The notes under the pieces: model-generated
Databases searched by the model: none
What the model was told of the DNA's origin: nothing
What the model saw: the letters and a program-made list of their open reading frames with translations, nothing else
Made by a program: the position numbers and the translations under genes
NCBI RefSeq assembly: GCF_003286085.1
Contig: NW_020825294.1
Span: forward strand, 14,344,501 to 14,408,500
Reading direction: 5' to 3'
DNA from: Drosophila persimilis
Lineage: Eukaryota > Arthropoda > Insecta > Diptera > Drosophilidae
Length of the DNA stretch: 64,000 bases
In this document: one piece after another, positions 11,280 through 22,947 of the stretch
Position numbering within the stretch: the stretch's first letter is position 1
Layout: the number at the start of each line of letters is the position of its first letter

Positions 11280-12345
11280 TAAATAACGAAGTGCTTCAAA
11301 AATTTTGGAAGGTCTAATGGTTTCAGCCATGAAAGCATGAAGATACTCTTTTCTGCGTTTGAGGTGGGGCTGAATAACCTCGGCTTCATGCCAACCTGAT
11401 CAGGACCCAGCTTTACATTCCTGTTATAAACTACTTTTAGAGCTTCTAGGCCACTAAGCCTGATTCTGGGTTCTATCCGAGCCCTATCTCTCTGGGAGAT
11501 ATTTGTTCGTTCCTGCAGCATTCGGGAGGCGTTTCTTAAATTTGGCTCAACTCTATTGCTGCTATCGCTCCTATATTGGCTAACTCTCTTACTAACAGTT
11601 TCTAATTGTCGTGCTGCGGCACGAGCAGCTTGGCGTGCCAGAGTGTTTTAAACGTCAGTGTCATTATTTAAACGTATGCGTTGTCACCTCTCTGTAGTCC
11701 CCTCTCCTATTGTCCAAGTCCTGTCTACGTCTGGACGCACAGTATCGGCCACTTACACCTCGTGTCTAATCTGTGCGTCTGTTCGCCTAACTATATGTTC
11801 AACAGTGTTCTGTTCCTGCTCTCTTGTCCTATAGTCCAAGTCCTGTCTACGTCTAGACCGACGCACAGTATTGGCCACTTGCTCCTCGTGTCTAATCTGT
11901 GCGTCTGTTCGACTAACTATATGTTCTACAGTGTTCTGTTCCTGCTCTCTTGTCCTATAGTCCATGTCCTGTCTACGTCTGGACCGACGCACAGTATCGG
12001 CCACTTGCTCCTCGTGTCTAATCTGTGCGTCTGTTCGCCTAATTATATGTTCTCCTGTATTCTGTTCTTGCTCTCGTGCCCTATAGTCCGAGTCCTGTCT
12101 TCGTCTCGACCGACGCACAGTATCGGCCACTTGCTCCTGACGTCTAATGCGAGAGTCTGTCCGTCTCAGTACATGTTCGACGGTATTTTGTGCCTGCTCT
12201 GTAGCCCTATATCTTTGACACCGTCTCCGTTTGGTCTAAGTGTTGGCCACTTGCCCCTGTTGTGTTCTCAATTCTACTCTTCTTTCTATATTTTCCTCAG
12301 ATTGGTTCCGTATACGTACCGACTGACGGACGGAGCTGTCACTTG
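11280..12345 (-). pseudogene. Helentron N-terminal region with three or more 42-residue repeats
   Basis: Minus-strand residues repeat with a 42-residue (126-bp) period across 12130-11753. Each unit has VRRSRRRQD, YRxREQEQNT and RRTDAQIRHEE. A more diverged unit lies at about 12130-12260. The units are Arg/Glu/Gln-rich and predicted helical, possibly coiled coil or nucleic-acid binding. Similar Arg/Gln-rich repeats precede Rep in other Helitron-superfamily proteins. The stretch continues toward Rep with LQERTNISQRDRARI near 11520. A 221-codon frame on the opposite strand is a shadow of these repeats. Confidence 0.7.
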
Positions 12346-12479
12346 ATTTGGTCCCTCCGTCTCTAGCTCTTGGTTTCTAACTGGTTCAACGAACTCAGGG
12401 TCTGCATCTATTACAAGTTACCTATTTTCAAAAATTTCTTAATGATAAGCATGATACAATTTATGTTAAATATAATTTA

Positions 12480-12562
12480 AAAAAAAAATAAGAAAAACTT
12501 TATAGTAAATATATATATATATAATAATAATAAAAATAATTATAATAATATATAATATAATA
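12480..12562. repeat. AT-rich simple repeat
   Basis: Runs of A, (AT)n and (TAA)n-like sequence lie between the Helentron 5' side and the BEL LTR at 12567. Confidence 0.85.
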
Positions 12563-12566
12563 TAAC

Positions 12567-13080
12567 TGTTCGGGCCAGCCGCTGAATAATAACCGTAACT
12601 TTAACATTATTATTGTATGAGCAGAGAGAGCCGCCTATGTTGTAAAGCGTTGACTTTCTGCAGAGCTGCTGCGTTCTCCCGCTAAAGGGGCTCTCTGCTG
12701 CCGCCACTTCGGGAATCACTTTGATCTAACGCCGTCGTCTATAGTTTAGTTCTATGCTAACCCCTCTGCGCATTGGTTGCATATCGATCTCGCATAAAGT
12801 TTATCTGGCAATAGCAAGCAATCCGCTTCCGCTAAGCCACCAAGATTAAATACGAATTATAAAGTTTAACCCAAAATCTCTTTTCATCTTGAAACACATA
12901 GGTGCCAAAAAAGCTTGGCATCTCAAACATTGGTGACCCCGACGTGATATAAAACCATTGCTTAATCGCGTTCCGTTAAAACACTTATTATTTATACAAT
13001 ATTTTGTTGTTGGGTAGTTTAACTACCAACAAATACATTTGGGTGCACGTTGAAAAACAGTTTAAAGTGCAAATTCAGTG
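12567..13080 (+). mobile_element. BEL/Pao LTR with primer-binding site and leader (fossil)
   Basis: The LTR spans 12567-12929 (363 bp, starts TGTTCGGGCC, ends CA). It is followed after one base by TGGTGACCCCGACGTGAT (12931-12948), a BEL/Pao-type primer-binding site, then about 130 bp of leader. At 13081 the sequence switches abruptly to the 3' tail of a minus-strand LINE. No gag or pol of this copy is seen nearby. It is a different subfamily from the BEL/Pao element at 17.2-22.9 kb. Incomplete. Confidence 0.7.
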
Positions 13081-13100
13081 AGGTTAGGTTAGGTTAGGTT
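13081..13100 (-). repeat. LINE 3' tail of four AACCT units
   Basis: On the plus strand this reads AGGTT four times, identical to a permuted insect telomere repeat (TTAGG). Here it sits exactly at the 3' end of the LINE, where LOA-group elements carry short tandem repeats. Confidence 0.85.
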
Positions 13101-13232
13101 CAGGCGGTAGCCTGGGAGAGTGATGAAACCCTCCCAAGCTCACTTGGACCTGTAGAAGGTCCGTTGTGGTGCCGCATGGGCGTGTGCCCCTTCCCAGTGC
13201 CTAGAAACCGTGGAGAAACAGGCTGTTGCAAA

Positions 13233-16200
13233 TTAAGGGCAGTCCCATCCGGAGGCTTGGATGAATCTGGACAAGGTCCCCGGTTTGATTTCGGACAGGT
13301 CCGAAATGTCTGTGAGGAAAGCAGCCCCGAGAAAACGAAGACGACGATTTCCAAGGGCTGGGCAGTGGCAGAAGAAGTGGGGGACCGATTCCTCTTCTTT
13401 CTCGTCGCGACAACTCCTGCAGAAGTCGTTATGAGGGATTGACAGTCTAGAGGCATGAGTGCCAATCTGCCAGTGTCCCGTAATGGCTCGAGTAACTGCA
13501 GAGCACTGTGCTCTGCTGAGCCTATACAGCTCGGCTGAGCGCTTCTTTGATCGATATGGCCATATCAATCTTGAGATTTTACAGGAAGCTGTTTGCTGCC
13601 ATCTCCTATTGGCATTTTGCTCAAACAATTCGTGCGTGAGGAGCCTGCACGTAGCCAGAGGCATCGCTACCTGCTCCCTCTCCATAAGGAGAGGAATTGT
13701 AGTACCCTGCCTTGCTAGCTCGTCGGCGGCGTCGTTCCCCTCGATGTCCCTATGGCCTGGGACCCATATAAGGAAGACGTCTAACTGATCTGCGATCTCG
13801 TGCAGAGACCTGCGGCAGTCATTTACAGTCGCTGAGTTCGACGATATTGAGCCTAGAGCTTTAATAGCTGCTTGGCTGTCCGAGAAAACGCACACTAAGT
13901 GCGTGTCTAGAAATAGTTTGGAGACGATGGAAATGGCCTCCTTGATGGCTACAACCTCCGCTTGGAACACACTGCAGTGGTCCGGGAGCCTGAAGCAATG
14001 ACTGATGTTCAGCTCGCTGCAGTAGACTCCGCCTCCCACGCGGCCGTCTAACTTTGAGCCATCAGTGTAGAAGTGAACCGGATTTGCGGGTCCTGGTTCG
14101 CCCATCTCCCAGTCCTCCCTAAGTGGGATTGATACCTGGAAAGGCGTCGAGAGGTGATCACTAGGGACACAATAATCTGTCCTCTCTGGTAATTGCGGGT
14201 GTCTCGTCAGGATTCCCGAGTGCCCGACCGCGGACGCTTTCCACAGTCTGGCTTCTCTCATTCTGAGTGCGGAAAGTGTTGCCACTTTCTTTCCCATGAG
14301 ATCTATGGGGAGGAGGTCCAGCACAGTATCCAGGGCTTCCCCTGGAGTAGTGCGTAGCCCGCCAGTTATGCATAGCTCTGCCATGCGTTGAACTCTGCTG
14401 AGTTTGTTGAGGCATGTCCTTTTGTCTAAGGCTGGCCACCATACTACCGCTCCGTAGAGCATGATCGGTCGTATGATGGTGGTGTAAAGCCACCGAACTA
14501 TATAGGGGGTCATTCCCCATCTTAGTCCGATGGCTTTCCTGCAAGTATAGAGGGCTACTGTGGCCTTCTTTACTCTATCCTCTATGCTCAATTTCCAATC
14601 GAGCTTTCTATCGAGGATTAGACCAAGATACTTGGCGTTGTTGCTGAAGATTAGCGCTTCCCCACATAGTCTTGGGGGAATCAGTGCCGGGACTTTGTAC
14701 TTCCTAGTGAAGAGCACCAGTTCCGTTTTAGACGGGTTGACGCCTAACCCGCATTTGTCTGCCCATTTTGACATCTTCATGAGAGGGCTTGTCAGGCACT
14801 CACACAGCGTCTGCGGGAATTTACCCGAGAATGCTATAGCAACATCGTCCGCATACGCCACCACGCGGCAGCCACCCCCCTCTATCTCCCGCAGCAGTTC
14901 GTTCACTGCCACGTTCCATAGGAGGGGCGAGAGGACTCCGCCCTGCGGGGTGCCTCTACTGACAAATCTGGTGGACGTTGACGTCCCCAGTGATGCCTCA
15001 ACCGTCCTGCATTGTAGCATCTGATCGATAAGGCTCACCGTCCTGGAGTCAACCCCCAGATCCGTCAGTGCGCCCGTGATGGCGGTCGGAAGGATGTTGC
15101 TAAAAGCGCCTTCTATGTCGAGGAAGGCTACGGGGGTGTACTCCTTAAAGTTAAGGGACGCTTCGATTATCGATGTGATCGAGTGTAGGGCCGTTTCGGT
15201 GGAACTTCCCTTCCGATAGGCATGCTGGGAGTCTGAGATCAGACTGGACGGAATAGACGCTGTGAGATGCAGCCCCAGGAGCCGTTCCATCGCCTGTAGA
15301 AGAAAAGACGATAGACTAATGGGCCTGAAATTGGGTTTAAATACGACTTTGGTCTGAAGCCAGGTGTCAGGAATGCACCCGTGGGAAAAGATTCCCTCGT
15401 AAATTATTTTGAGCCAGTTAATGGCTTTAAGTCCGGCGTGAATCAGTTGGGCAGGGAAAATGCCGTCTGGGCCCGCGGATTTGTAATTGTAAGGTTTAAA
15501 ACTCCTGATCTACCAGGAGATGTTCTCCCGGCTTAGCAGGCTCAGGAGGGCATTTGAGACGACAGAAGGAGGCGCGAAATAGTTGGGTCTGTTTTCAACG
15601 CAGCCAGGGAAGTGAGTATTTAGGAGAAGATTTAGCGATTCATCGCTGGACGTAGTCCACGACTGGTCGGTGTTCTTCAAGTAGCCCAGGGTGGGTGTTT
15701 TCTTCGAGAGAACTCTGCGCAAGCGCGAGGCTTCTGAGTTACTCTCGATTTCGCTGCAGAACTTACGCCAGGAGGCGCGTTTGGCTTTTCTAAGTTCTTT
15801 GTTGTAGATTGACAGACTGGCCTTGTATTCGGCCCAGTTTTGCTTAACGTTCTCAGCCTTAGCTTTATTGAAGAGTCTCCGGGAGGCTTTCCGGAGTTCA
15901 TCCAGTTTCGGATTCCACCATTCAGGTTTCCTCCGGCCTCTGTTCTTGAAAGAGGGGCATGCTTTGTCGAGCGCCTTATTGCAGGCGCCGGTAAAGATCT
16001 TAAGAAAACGGGTCGTTGCCTCCGTGGAGAACTCCTCCTCAGATGGGGGCTCGGGGAGAACACGACAGAGGTAATCAGAGTATCAAGTCCAGTTTGTCCG
16101 CCTGATGTTCCGGAAACGAACTGGCTTCGGTACTGAGAAGGAGAAAACAGTTTCCACGTACCTGTGGTCCGAGAAGGAGTGGTCTTCCAGGACCCTCCAG

Positions 16201-16782
16201 GATATAATGTTACTCTGTATCTCATGAGAGGCAAGCGTGAGGTCCAGGACCTCCTTGCGGTTTTTAATAATAAAGGTGGGATCACTACCCCGGTTTAATA
16301 AGACCATCTGAGTGGTCAGTAAGTAACTTAAAAGGTACTCACCCCTTTCGTTTGTGTCAGTGCTTCCCCACTGACAGTGATGTGATGTGCATTGGCGTCG
16401 CACCCCACAATTAGGCCGATGTCCTTGGCCGAACAGTCTGCGATTAGAGCCCGGAGAGGCGCGTGTGGAGTGGGGTGGAGCAAATCCTCAGTGAGCGCTC
16501 CTGGCCTTCGAGGCTCACTGCCGTGTGGTCTTCATTGCTGAAGTTTGGGAGCAAAAATAAGTGCAACTCTCTTTTTGTAAGAATGCAGGTACGAATTTGA
16601 ACTGCGGTTTCAGCTACGTATAGCTTGTAGTCAGAAGTCCTCAGACCGGAGACCCTGTTTCCCAGGATCCAGGGCTCCTGAATGAGGACTATGTCGGCTC
16701 CACCCTTGGCCAGGTGGAGCAGTAGAGCACCGCATGAAGCCTTACAATGGTGGAGGTTTATCTGCAGGAGCGTCAGCGACAT
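13233..16782 (-). pseudogene. LOA LINE ORF2: endonuclease-reverse transcriptase-RNase H
   Basis: The N-terminal endonuclease starts MSLTLLQINLHHCKA at 16782 and has GADIVLIQEPW, VGCDANAHH and FSDHRYV. Reverse transcriptase follows with SAGPDGIFP, FLDIEGAF and the catalytic AYADD. RNase H has YTDGSKLDG, QAEVVAI, FSDSQAA and WVPGHRDIEGNDAADELA, so all four acidic sites and the His are present. The C-terminus has a CCHC knuckle HNDFCRSC...HFFCHC. Damage is light: one frame covers 15722-13233 apart from a TAG at 15510-15512 (CAG-to-TAG would explain it), a TGA lies at 16083-16085, and two frame changes fall between about 16450 and 16385. The last 685 codons are open. This protein would nick target DNA and reverse-transcribe the element RNA. 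Confidence 0.9.
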
Positions 16783-17107
16783 TCCTGAGGTTCGCCTCCA
16801 CCATTGTTGCTTCTAGATCACTGTCAGGGGACTCCGGCTCCTCTCCGACAACGATGTGGCTGAGACCTCTGGCTAGGTGGCTCTCGTCGAACGCGTAGTC
16901 GTCCAGGATGTCGTCCGACATCAAGGGCGCCGCATCCGACGTCGGGTTGTCTTCCTCGCACGAGGCCCCCTATTTCGGGATCTTCGGCAGCTCCGGGTCT
17001 GGATCGACCTCCGCTTGCCTACCCTTGCGATCCGACTTATAGGTGGATGTGATGACCTTTTTGTACCCGTAGTGGACCACAACGTCCGAAATACAAAGCT
17101 CTGGCAT
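16742..17107 (-). pseudogene. LOA LINE ORF1, C-terminal remnant
   Basis: The minus-strand frame begins near 17107 (MPELCISDVVVHYGYKK), has one stop near 16971, and ends at 16742 with DAPADKPPPL. Its end overlaps the ORF2 start at 16782 by about 40 bases, the usual LINE arrangement. The tail is acidic (LDDYAFDESHLARG). The RNA-binding part of ORF1 is not present. Confidence 0.6.
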
Positions 17108-17109
17108 CG

Positions 17110-17190
17110 TTAGACAATAATTAATAATAATTTTTATTAAATAAAACTAATTGGAAAAATAAACAATTGAATGTATTACTTTTTTATATT
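17110..17190. other. Short AT-rich spacer
   Basis: About 80 bp of AT-rich sequence between the 5' end of the LOA LINE and the BEL/Pao LTR. It ends in ATATT, one copy of that element's target duplication. Confidence 0.6.
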
Positions 17191-17664
17191 TGTCGGGTCA
17201 AGCAGCTTAAATATTTTAAATTATTGCCAGTGGTGCGACCCAAAGGAAATGCATTTTGGTGTTGTCGTTTCCAATGCCCCCACTGCAAAGATCATTTGGT
17301 ACCGCATATGCGCATGCAGCGGAATTCTTTCATCTCCTTATGTCGCAATCTCTTGTACTCGGCCTAACAGCGTCCCTGAGCAGCTCTAACGCTCTCGGGC
17401 TATCATACGCTCTCGCTCGCGTCTAAGCTTGTTGCATAGGGCCCGGCAATTTGGCCCGTCAGCCTTTGCATGGGCAGTCTTGAGCTAATCGTCGCAGCTA
17501 TTAGACTAACATCCTCGCATCAATCGTTCGCCCCAATCATTCCCATATGTACATACGCGATAAGTTGGTTTACATATACAAATAAATTGTGAATTATAAA
17601 CAGCCTCTCGACTTTCATTGACTTCAAATTGCAACAGTTGTTAAAAACGCTTAATAGCTTTACA
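17191..17664 (+). repeat. 5' LTR of the BEL/Pao element
   Basis: Matches 22506-22942 closely over its whole length. It includes the distinctive CAGCTCTAACGCTCTCGGGC block and ends GCTTTACA before the primer-binding site. Confidence 0.9.
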
Positions 17665-17666
17665 TT

Positions 17667-17684
17667 TGGTGACCTCGACGTGAT
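17667..17684 (+). other. BEL/Pao primer-binding site
   Basis: TGGTGACCTCGACGTGAT starts two bases after the LTR end. It differs by one base from the site of the separate BEL LTR at 12931-12948. Confidence 0.8.
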
Positions 17685-17997
17685 TGTGCAATAATCAAAG
17701 ATCTAAACTAATTGCCATCTCAACCAGTGTCATCGACCACATAAGTTATCCACACATATATACACCGGCCTCCCCTGCATATTCGGTGGTGCACGTACAT
17801 AGCTGTTGGCTTGCGCTTCTCTTTTCGGTCATCTTCCCGCAAGAAACGTTTCTTACTTCGGTCGCCTTTGTATATACAGTTCGTACATAGCTGTTCGCTT
17901 GCTGGGATCGGTTCGTGTCGTCTATTGCTCGTGTTACTCTTTGCGATCATCTTCCCGCTAGAGACGTTGGTCTTTCTGCTAACGCTGCCGCTACCAT

Positions 17998-19280
17998 GGA
18001 AATTAATCCTGCTAACGAAATTCCAATGACCAGTGAGCAAAACAGGGTGTCTTTTTTGAAGCTTAAGTCAACGGAATTATGCGAGAAAATGAAAAGGTTA
18101 GCTACCGCTTGGCAGAATGAGTCGTTGGACTGTGACTACTACATGCTCGGGGAAAAGCAAGAGCAAGTCGAGAAGTTGATCGGCAAATTTGAGATGTTTC
18201 ACGGCGAGCTTGAGGAATTGAATCGAAGCGAAATTCACAGTGGTTTGAGTGACATTTTTGAGTCACTTGCAAGCTCGCTGAAGGCGGCGATTATGAGGGA
18301 AATGGCTAAGAGTAGCGGCCGCATGCCGTTTCATTCTACCTTGGCTGGAGGAAACACTACGGTTGATTTTGCCGGCTCGCAATTTCTACCTCACCGTAGA
18401 CAAGTACCATCCCTGCCTCCTATACAATTGCCTACGTTTAGCGGCGAGTATGCGAACTGGACGGACTTTTATTCAATGTTTGCCACCATCATCGACAGCC
18501 ATCCGGACTTAGCAAACATAGAAAAGCTCCAGCATTTGCGTTCATGTCTGCGGGATTCGGCATTGGAGACTGTTCGGTCGCTGGAAATCTCAGATGGCAA
18601 CTATGCTGTGGCATTAGATTTGTTGGAAAACAGGCACACAGGCAACAGGTTTTTCAGGCACACATCAATGAGATCTTGGCGATTCAGGCTGTGGAACCTG
18701 GGTCAGTGGTCATGCTTCGGGGGCTTTCAGACAAGTTCAATTCACATATGCGCGCACTCCAGGGTTTGGGCACCACTGAGCAGATCGCAGGATGCATCAT
18801 CGTGCAGGAGCTTCTCCGAAAACTGGATCCAGCAAGCCAAGAGAAGTGGGAGGAACGATTCAACGACCCCGCATTCGCCAACTTAATTCCGTCGTGGGAA
18901 TCTATGGCCTCGTTCTTGGAGCAGTGATGCAGATCATTGGAGACGATGGACTTTTCTATGGCAAGCTATGCGTTGAGCAATCAGGTGGGCAGAAGTAGAA
19001 AGCATAATAATTCTAGGTCCACATTGGTTACAACGAACCAAACCGTAGCACGCTGCGCGCTGTGCAACGATGGTGCTCACGAGGTCCAGCACTGTCAGAA
19101 GTTTAAAGCGCTGTCCCGCACAAATCGCCATAAAGAAGCCAAGCGGCTTTCGTTGTGTATAAATTGTCTCAGAACAGGGCATCGATTACTTCAGTGCACC
19201 TCGAGCAACTGTCGTACCTGCGGGGGTAGACACCATATCCTCCTTCATTTTGATAGCCCTGAAGATACCGCATTCTAAGG
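17998..19280 (+). other. BEL/Pao gag region
   Basis: Starts MEINPANEIP near 17998. A helical N-terminal part is followed by the block LPPIQLPTFSGEYANWTDFY, characteristic of BEL/Pao Gag (DUF1759 family), and then a region with repeated Cys/His knuckles (CALCNDGAHEVQHC, CINCLRTGH, CRTCGGRHH), which bind the RNA genome. Broken. Confidence 0.85.
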
Positions 19281-19299
19281 GAAATCAGCGCCGTATACT

Positions 19300-22200
19300 C
19301 CATCTCAGTCTGCGCTGTCTGAGTCTACGCCGTCTGAGCATACCACTGAGCCCTCTACTTCAGCGGCTACCTCGTCTGCCCTTATTGCCCAAGATCTCAG
19401 GAATGGTGTTGTTCTACTTGCCACGGCCACGGTCTTAGTCAAAAGTCGTTCCGGAGTTTTAGTTCCCTGCCAAGTTCCCAGTTGCATCTAATAACTTCTC
19501 GTTTCGCGAATCAGCTTCAGCTTCGAAAAATGAAATCATCGACTGCAGTCTCGGGAAAAGGCGACTCTAGCTTCGTCACGGATGGATTTTCGATCTCCTG
19601 TGTGTTGGTCAGGTCAAGCTACTGCCAGGATTGCCTTCAATTCAGAAAACACGCTTGGGATGGGTCGTGTCTGGAAGTTGTTCGCGTTAAAAAGGTTCCT
19701 CGTTGATGGCCTCTCGCGCTCGGGCCGTAGCTGCTGAGGATAATAGTCCAGAGGATCGGCTTGAGGTGCTACTTCGGAGGTTTTGGGAGGTAGAAAATTG
19801 CATCGAACCAATAATAAAGTCTACCAAAGAAGGGCTAGATTGTGAAGCACACTTTGTGCAGCATTTCCGTCGACTACATAAAGGCGATTATTGTGTTCGG
19901 CTGCCAGCAAAATATAATTTGGATATCTTTGGAGAATCTTACAATCAAGCGCTTCGTAGATTCCTGACCCTTGAGAGAAAGTTAGATCGTCGCCCTGATG
20001 TTAAATCTCAGTATGCAGCATTTATAAAGGAGTACCTTGATTTAGGCCATATGTCTCAGGTGCCTACTCAGTCAATCAGCAACTGCCGATATTTTTTGCC
20101 TCACCATTGCGTCATGAAGGAAGATAGTTCTACGACCAAGCTTCGCGTCGTTTTTGATGGATCCGCTTCAACCTCATCTGGATATTCCCTGAACGACGTT
20201 TTAATGGCTGGTCCCGTAATCCAACCCAAACTGTTTCATATTCTTGCTCGATTTCGGTCATACGCCGTTGCGGTTACGGGAGATATCTGTAAGATGTATC
20301 GTTGTGTAGGAGTCTCGACCGAGGATAGCAAGTTGCAGTGTATTCTGTGGAGAAACTCCAGGGAAGAAGACTTGCGTGTGTTTCAATTGGACACCGTTAC
20401 TTATGGGACGATGCCTGCCTCCTATCTATCTGTGCGAGCGATACATCAGTTGGCAATGGACGAGCAGATGGCGTTTCCAGTTGGAGCTGAAATCCTTCGC
20501 CGTGACTTCTACGTGAATGACTTGATATCTGGAGCCAGCTCGCAGGAGGAGGCTTTCCGAATTCGGGAGCAAACTACAGGAATTTTGTCTAGAGGTCAGT
20601 TCAGATTGAGGAAATGGTGTTCGAACGTCCCTGCTGTGCTGAATGGAGTTCCGGAAGAGGACAAGGAAACATTTTTGAAGTTCGACGATGGCAGCCATGT
20701 GACTAAAACTTTAGGACTTGCGTGGGTTCCGGTTTCTGATATACTATTATTTTCGTTCTCGACCCTTCAATCTTCTTTGAATTCCTGCAGGCGCTCTGTT
20801 TTGTCATCCATAGCGCGATTCTACGATCCTCTCGGACTAGCTGGTCCCGTAATTACTAAATCCAAAATCTTTCTCCAGCGTTTGTGCCAAGAGAAGTTGT
20901 CCTGGGATGAAAGCCTTCCAGTCGCACTGAACACCGAGTGGCAGGCAATATGCACCAGTTTTGGTCAGATTCGTCGACTTGAATTTCCTCGGCGGGTACT
21001 CGAGGTACTCGAGGTACATCGAGGCTTATGGTGCCTGCATTTATGTTGTGCCCAAGGGTCAGCATTCCAGCAGTCACTTAATTTGTGCCAAATCTTGTGC
21101 GGCTCCTTTGAAAACACTTACAGTACCAAAGTTGGAGCTTTGTGGAGCGGAGTTGCTGGCTAGGCTCATATCTGAGATAGCTGGAATGAATATCTTCAAG
21201 GGAAGGTGTTACTGTTGGTGTGATTCTGCCGTTGCGCTCTCTTGGATTCGGGACGAGCCGTCAAGATTTAATATTTTTGTTGCAAATAGAGTGTCAACGA
21301 TTCCGGAAATGACCGAAAAAATGGAATGGCGCTATGTTCCCACAGCTTTAAACCCAGCCGACATTCTGTCTCGAGGGGCTCATCCGACTGAGCTGAATGA
21401 GTCACCTCTTTCGGCTCATGGTCCTCCATTTCTTTGCGGCTCCTCAGATGACTGGCCACCCACTGTGCTATCTGATAATCCAGCCCTTGAACTGCGTCGG
21501 AAGGCTCTTCTGGTCAAATCGCCCTACATGGACATTATTGCTGATCCCAAGTATGCGAATTCATTTGCTTCTTTGCAACGCGTTTTCGGATACATTCACA
21601 AGTTTTGCAACCGAATTCGGCGCCCCGGACTCACTGTCTCAGACATTGAACATGGAACCCAGGTATTGCTACGACTAGTCCAGTGTACTCAGCTATGGGA
21701 GGACATGAAGTCACTGCGAGCAAGGGGAGCAGTCTCCTCATCGAGCTCAATCGCATCGTTATCGCCATTCATGGATCAGTTTGGACTTCTCAGGGTAGAT
21801 GGTCGACTGAAAAACTCTTCGTTGGATTTTGATGGCCATCATCCAATCATCTTGCCCAGCAGCCATCCACTGACTCTTGCATAATCTCCCATTTTCATGA
21901 GCGGAATCTGCACGCTGGTCCTCGAGCTTTGCTTGGACTAATTCGATCCCAATATTGGCCTATTGGGGGGAGGAAGACGGTAAACAAGGCAGTAAACAAG
22001 TGCGTAAGATGCTTTCGACTGAAGCCCAGGGTATTGGAGCATATTATGGCGGATTTAGTTTCAATTTCAGAGAGCCCTGCCGATCTAGATATTCTAACTC
22101 CAGCGCATTTCTTGAATGGTGGCCCTCCTGCTTCGTTCGCTGAGCCTGACGTCACGCAGCTAAACTTCGATCGCCTGGACGGCTGGCAGCGCGTTTCGTA

Positions 22201-22500
22201 CCTGCAGCAGCTCTTTTGGTCCCGGTGTAAGGAGGAGTACATAACTTCATTGCAGCAGCGCTCAAAGTGGCGCACTGCGAAGCCTAGTTTAGCTGTCGCA
22301 GATTTGGTTCTTGTCAAGGAAGAGAATCTTCCTCCCATGAAGTGGCCACTGGCGAGAGTGGTCGAGCTTTTGCCTGGACGAGATGGCGTTTCCCGAGTTG
22401 CTGTGCTGAAGACGTCATCTGGAATCACCAAGCGCGCCGTCAACAAGCTGTGCCTGCTGCCCCTTAAAGATGCTGTTGAAAGTCAGGCTTCCAACGGGGG
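19300..22500 (+). other. BEL/Pao pol region (protease, RT, RNase H, integrase)
   Basis: The reverse-transcriptase block is long and clear (about 19700-20900: LRVVFDGSAST, GDICKMYRCVGV, RRDFYVNDLISGA). An RNase H block follows (about 20960-21400: KLELCGAELLARL, WCDSAVALSWI, WRYVPTALNPADILSRG), then integrase and its C-terminal tail to 22500 (HFLNGGPPAS, KWPLARVVELLPGRDG). The YVND catalytic box is the BEL/Pao form. Broken. Confidence 0.88.
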
Positions 22501-22505
22501 AAGTA

Positions 22506-22942
22506 TGTCGGGTCAAGCAGCTTAAATATTTTAAATCATTGCCAGTGGTGCGGCCCAAAGAAAATGCATTTTGGTGTTGTCGTTTCCAATGCCCCCACTG
22601 CAAAGATCATTTGGTACCGCATATGCGCATGCAGCGGAATTCTTTCGTCTCCTTATGTCGCAATCTCTCGTACTCGGCTTAACAGCGTCCCCGAGCAGCT
22701 CTAACGCTCTCGGGCTATCATACGCTCTCGCTCGCGTCTAAGCTTGCTGCATAGGGCCCGGCAATTTGGCCCGTCAGCCCTTGCATGGGCAGTCTTGAGC
22801 TAATCGTCGCAGCTATTAGACTAACATCCTCGCATCAATAAGTTGGTTTACATATACAAATAAATTGTGAATTATAAACAGCCTCTCGACTTTCATTAAC
22901 TTCAAATTGCAACAGTTGTTAAAAACGCTTAATAGCTTAACA
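22506..22942 (+). repeat. 3' LTR of the BEL/Pao element
   Basis: Starts TGTCGGGTCA and ends TTAACA, directly followed by the ATATT duplication. Confidence 0.9.
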
Positions 22943-22947
22943 ATATT

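Larger units (their letters stand above)
7040..12400 (-). mobile_element. Helentron-type (Helitron superfamily) rolling-circle transposon, broken
   Basis: Read on the minus strand, parts appear in the order expected for a Helentron: an N-terminal region with Arg/Gln-rich repeats (about 12345-11280), a Rep-like region (about 11170-9550), a PIF1-type helicase (about 9273-7850) and a C-terminal endonuclease of the exonuclease-endonuclease-phosphatase (EEP) fold (about 7800-7063). The endonuclease after the helicase separates Helentrons from canonical Helitrons. The reading frame is broken at many points by stops and shifts, so no full protein remains. Related INE-1 and Helitron pieces lie at 24.2-25.3 kb. 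Exact termini were not found. Confidence 0.8.
13081..17107 (-). mobile_element. LOA-clade non-LTR retrotransposon (LINE), 5'-truncated
   Basis: On the minus strand it has the tail of ORF1 (17107-16742), ORF2 with EEP endonuclease, reverse transcriptase, RNase H and a C-terminal zinc knuckle (16782-13233), a roughly 130-bp 3' UTR and a 3' end made of AACCT repeats (13081-13100). The RNase H domain and short tandem-repeat tail fit the LOA group (relatives are Baggins and Bilbo in Drosophila). ORF1 is mostly missing, so the copy is 5'-truncated. It joins the leader of a BEL LTR at 13080. The right end is near 17107; no clear target duplication was found. Confidence 0.85.
17191..22942 (+). mobile_element. 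BEL/Pao LTR retrotransposon with both LTRs and target duplication
   Basis: LTRs lie at 17191-17664 and 22506-22942 (start TGTCGGGTCA, end CA), flanked by ATATT at 17186-17190 and 22943-22947, the 5-bp duplication typical of this family. The primer-binding site TGGTGACCTCGACGTGAT follows the 5' LTR. Gag, protease, reverse transcriptase, RNase H and integrase regions follow in BEL order. The two LTRs are close in sequence apart from a roughly 37-bp length difference, so the insertion is fairly young. The coding part is broken (several breaks). Confidence 0.92.

Noticed and set aside
11681-12346. Plus-strand 221-codon frame with repeated peptide
   Set aside because: It is antisense to the Helentron N-terminal repeats. 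Repetition comes from the 126-bp units, and the minus strand carries the family-like sequence.
13081-13100. Telomeric TTAGG array
   Set aside because: Only four units, located exactly at a LINE 3' end.
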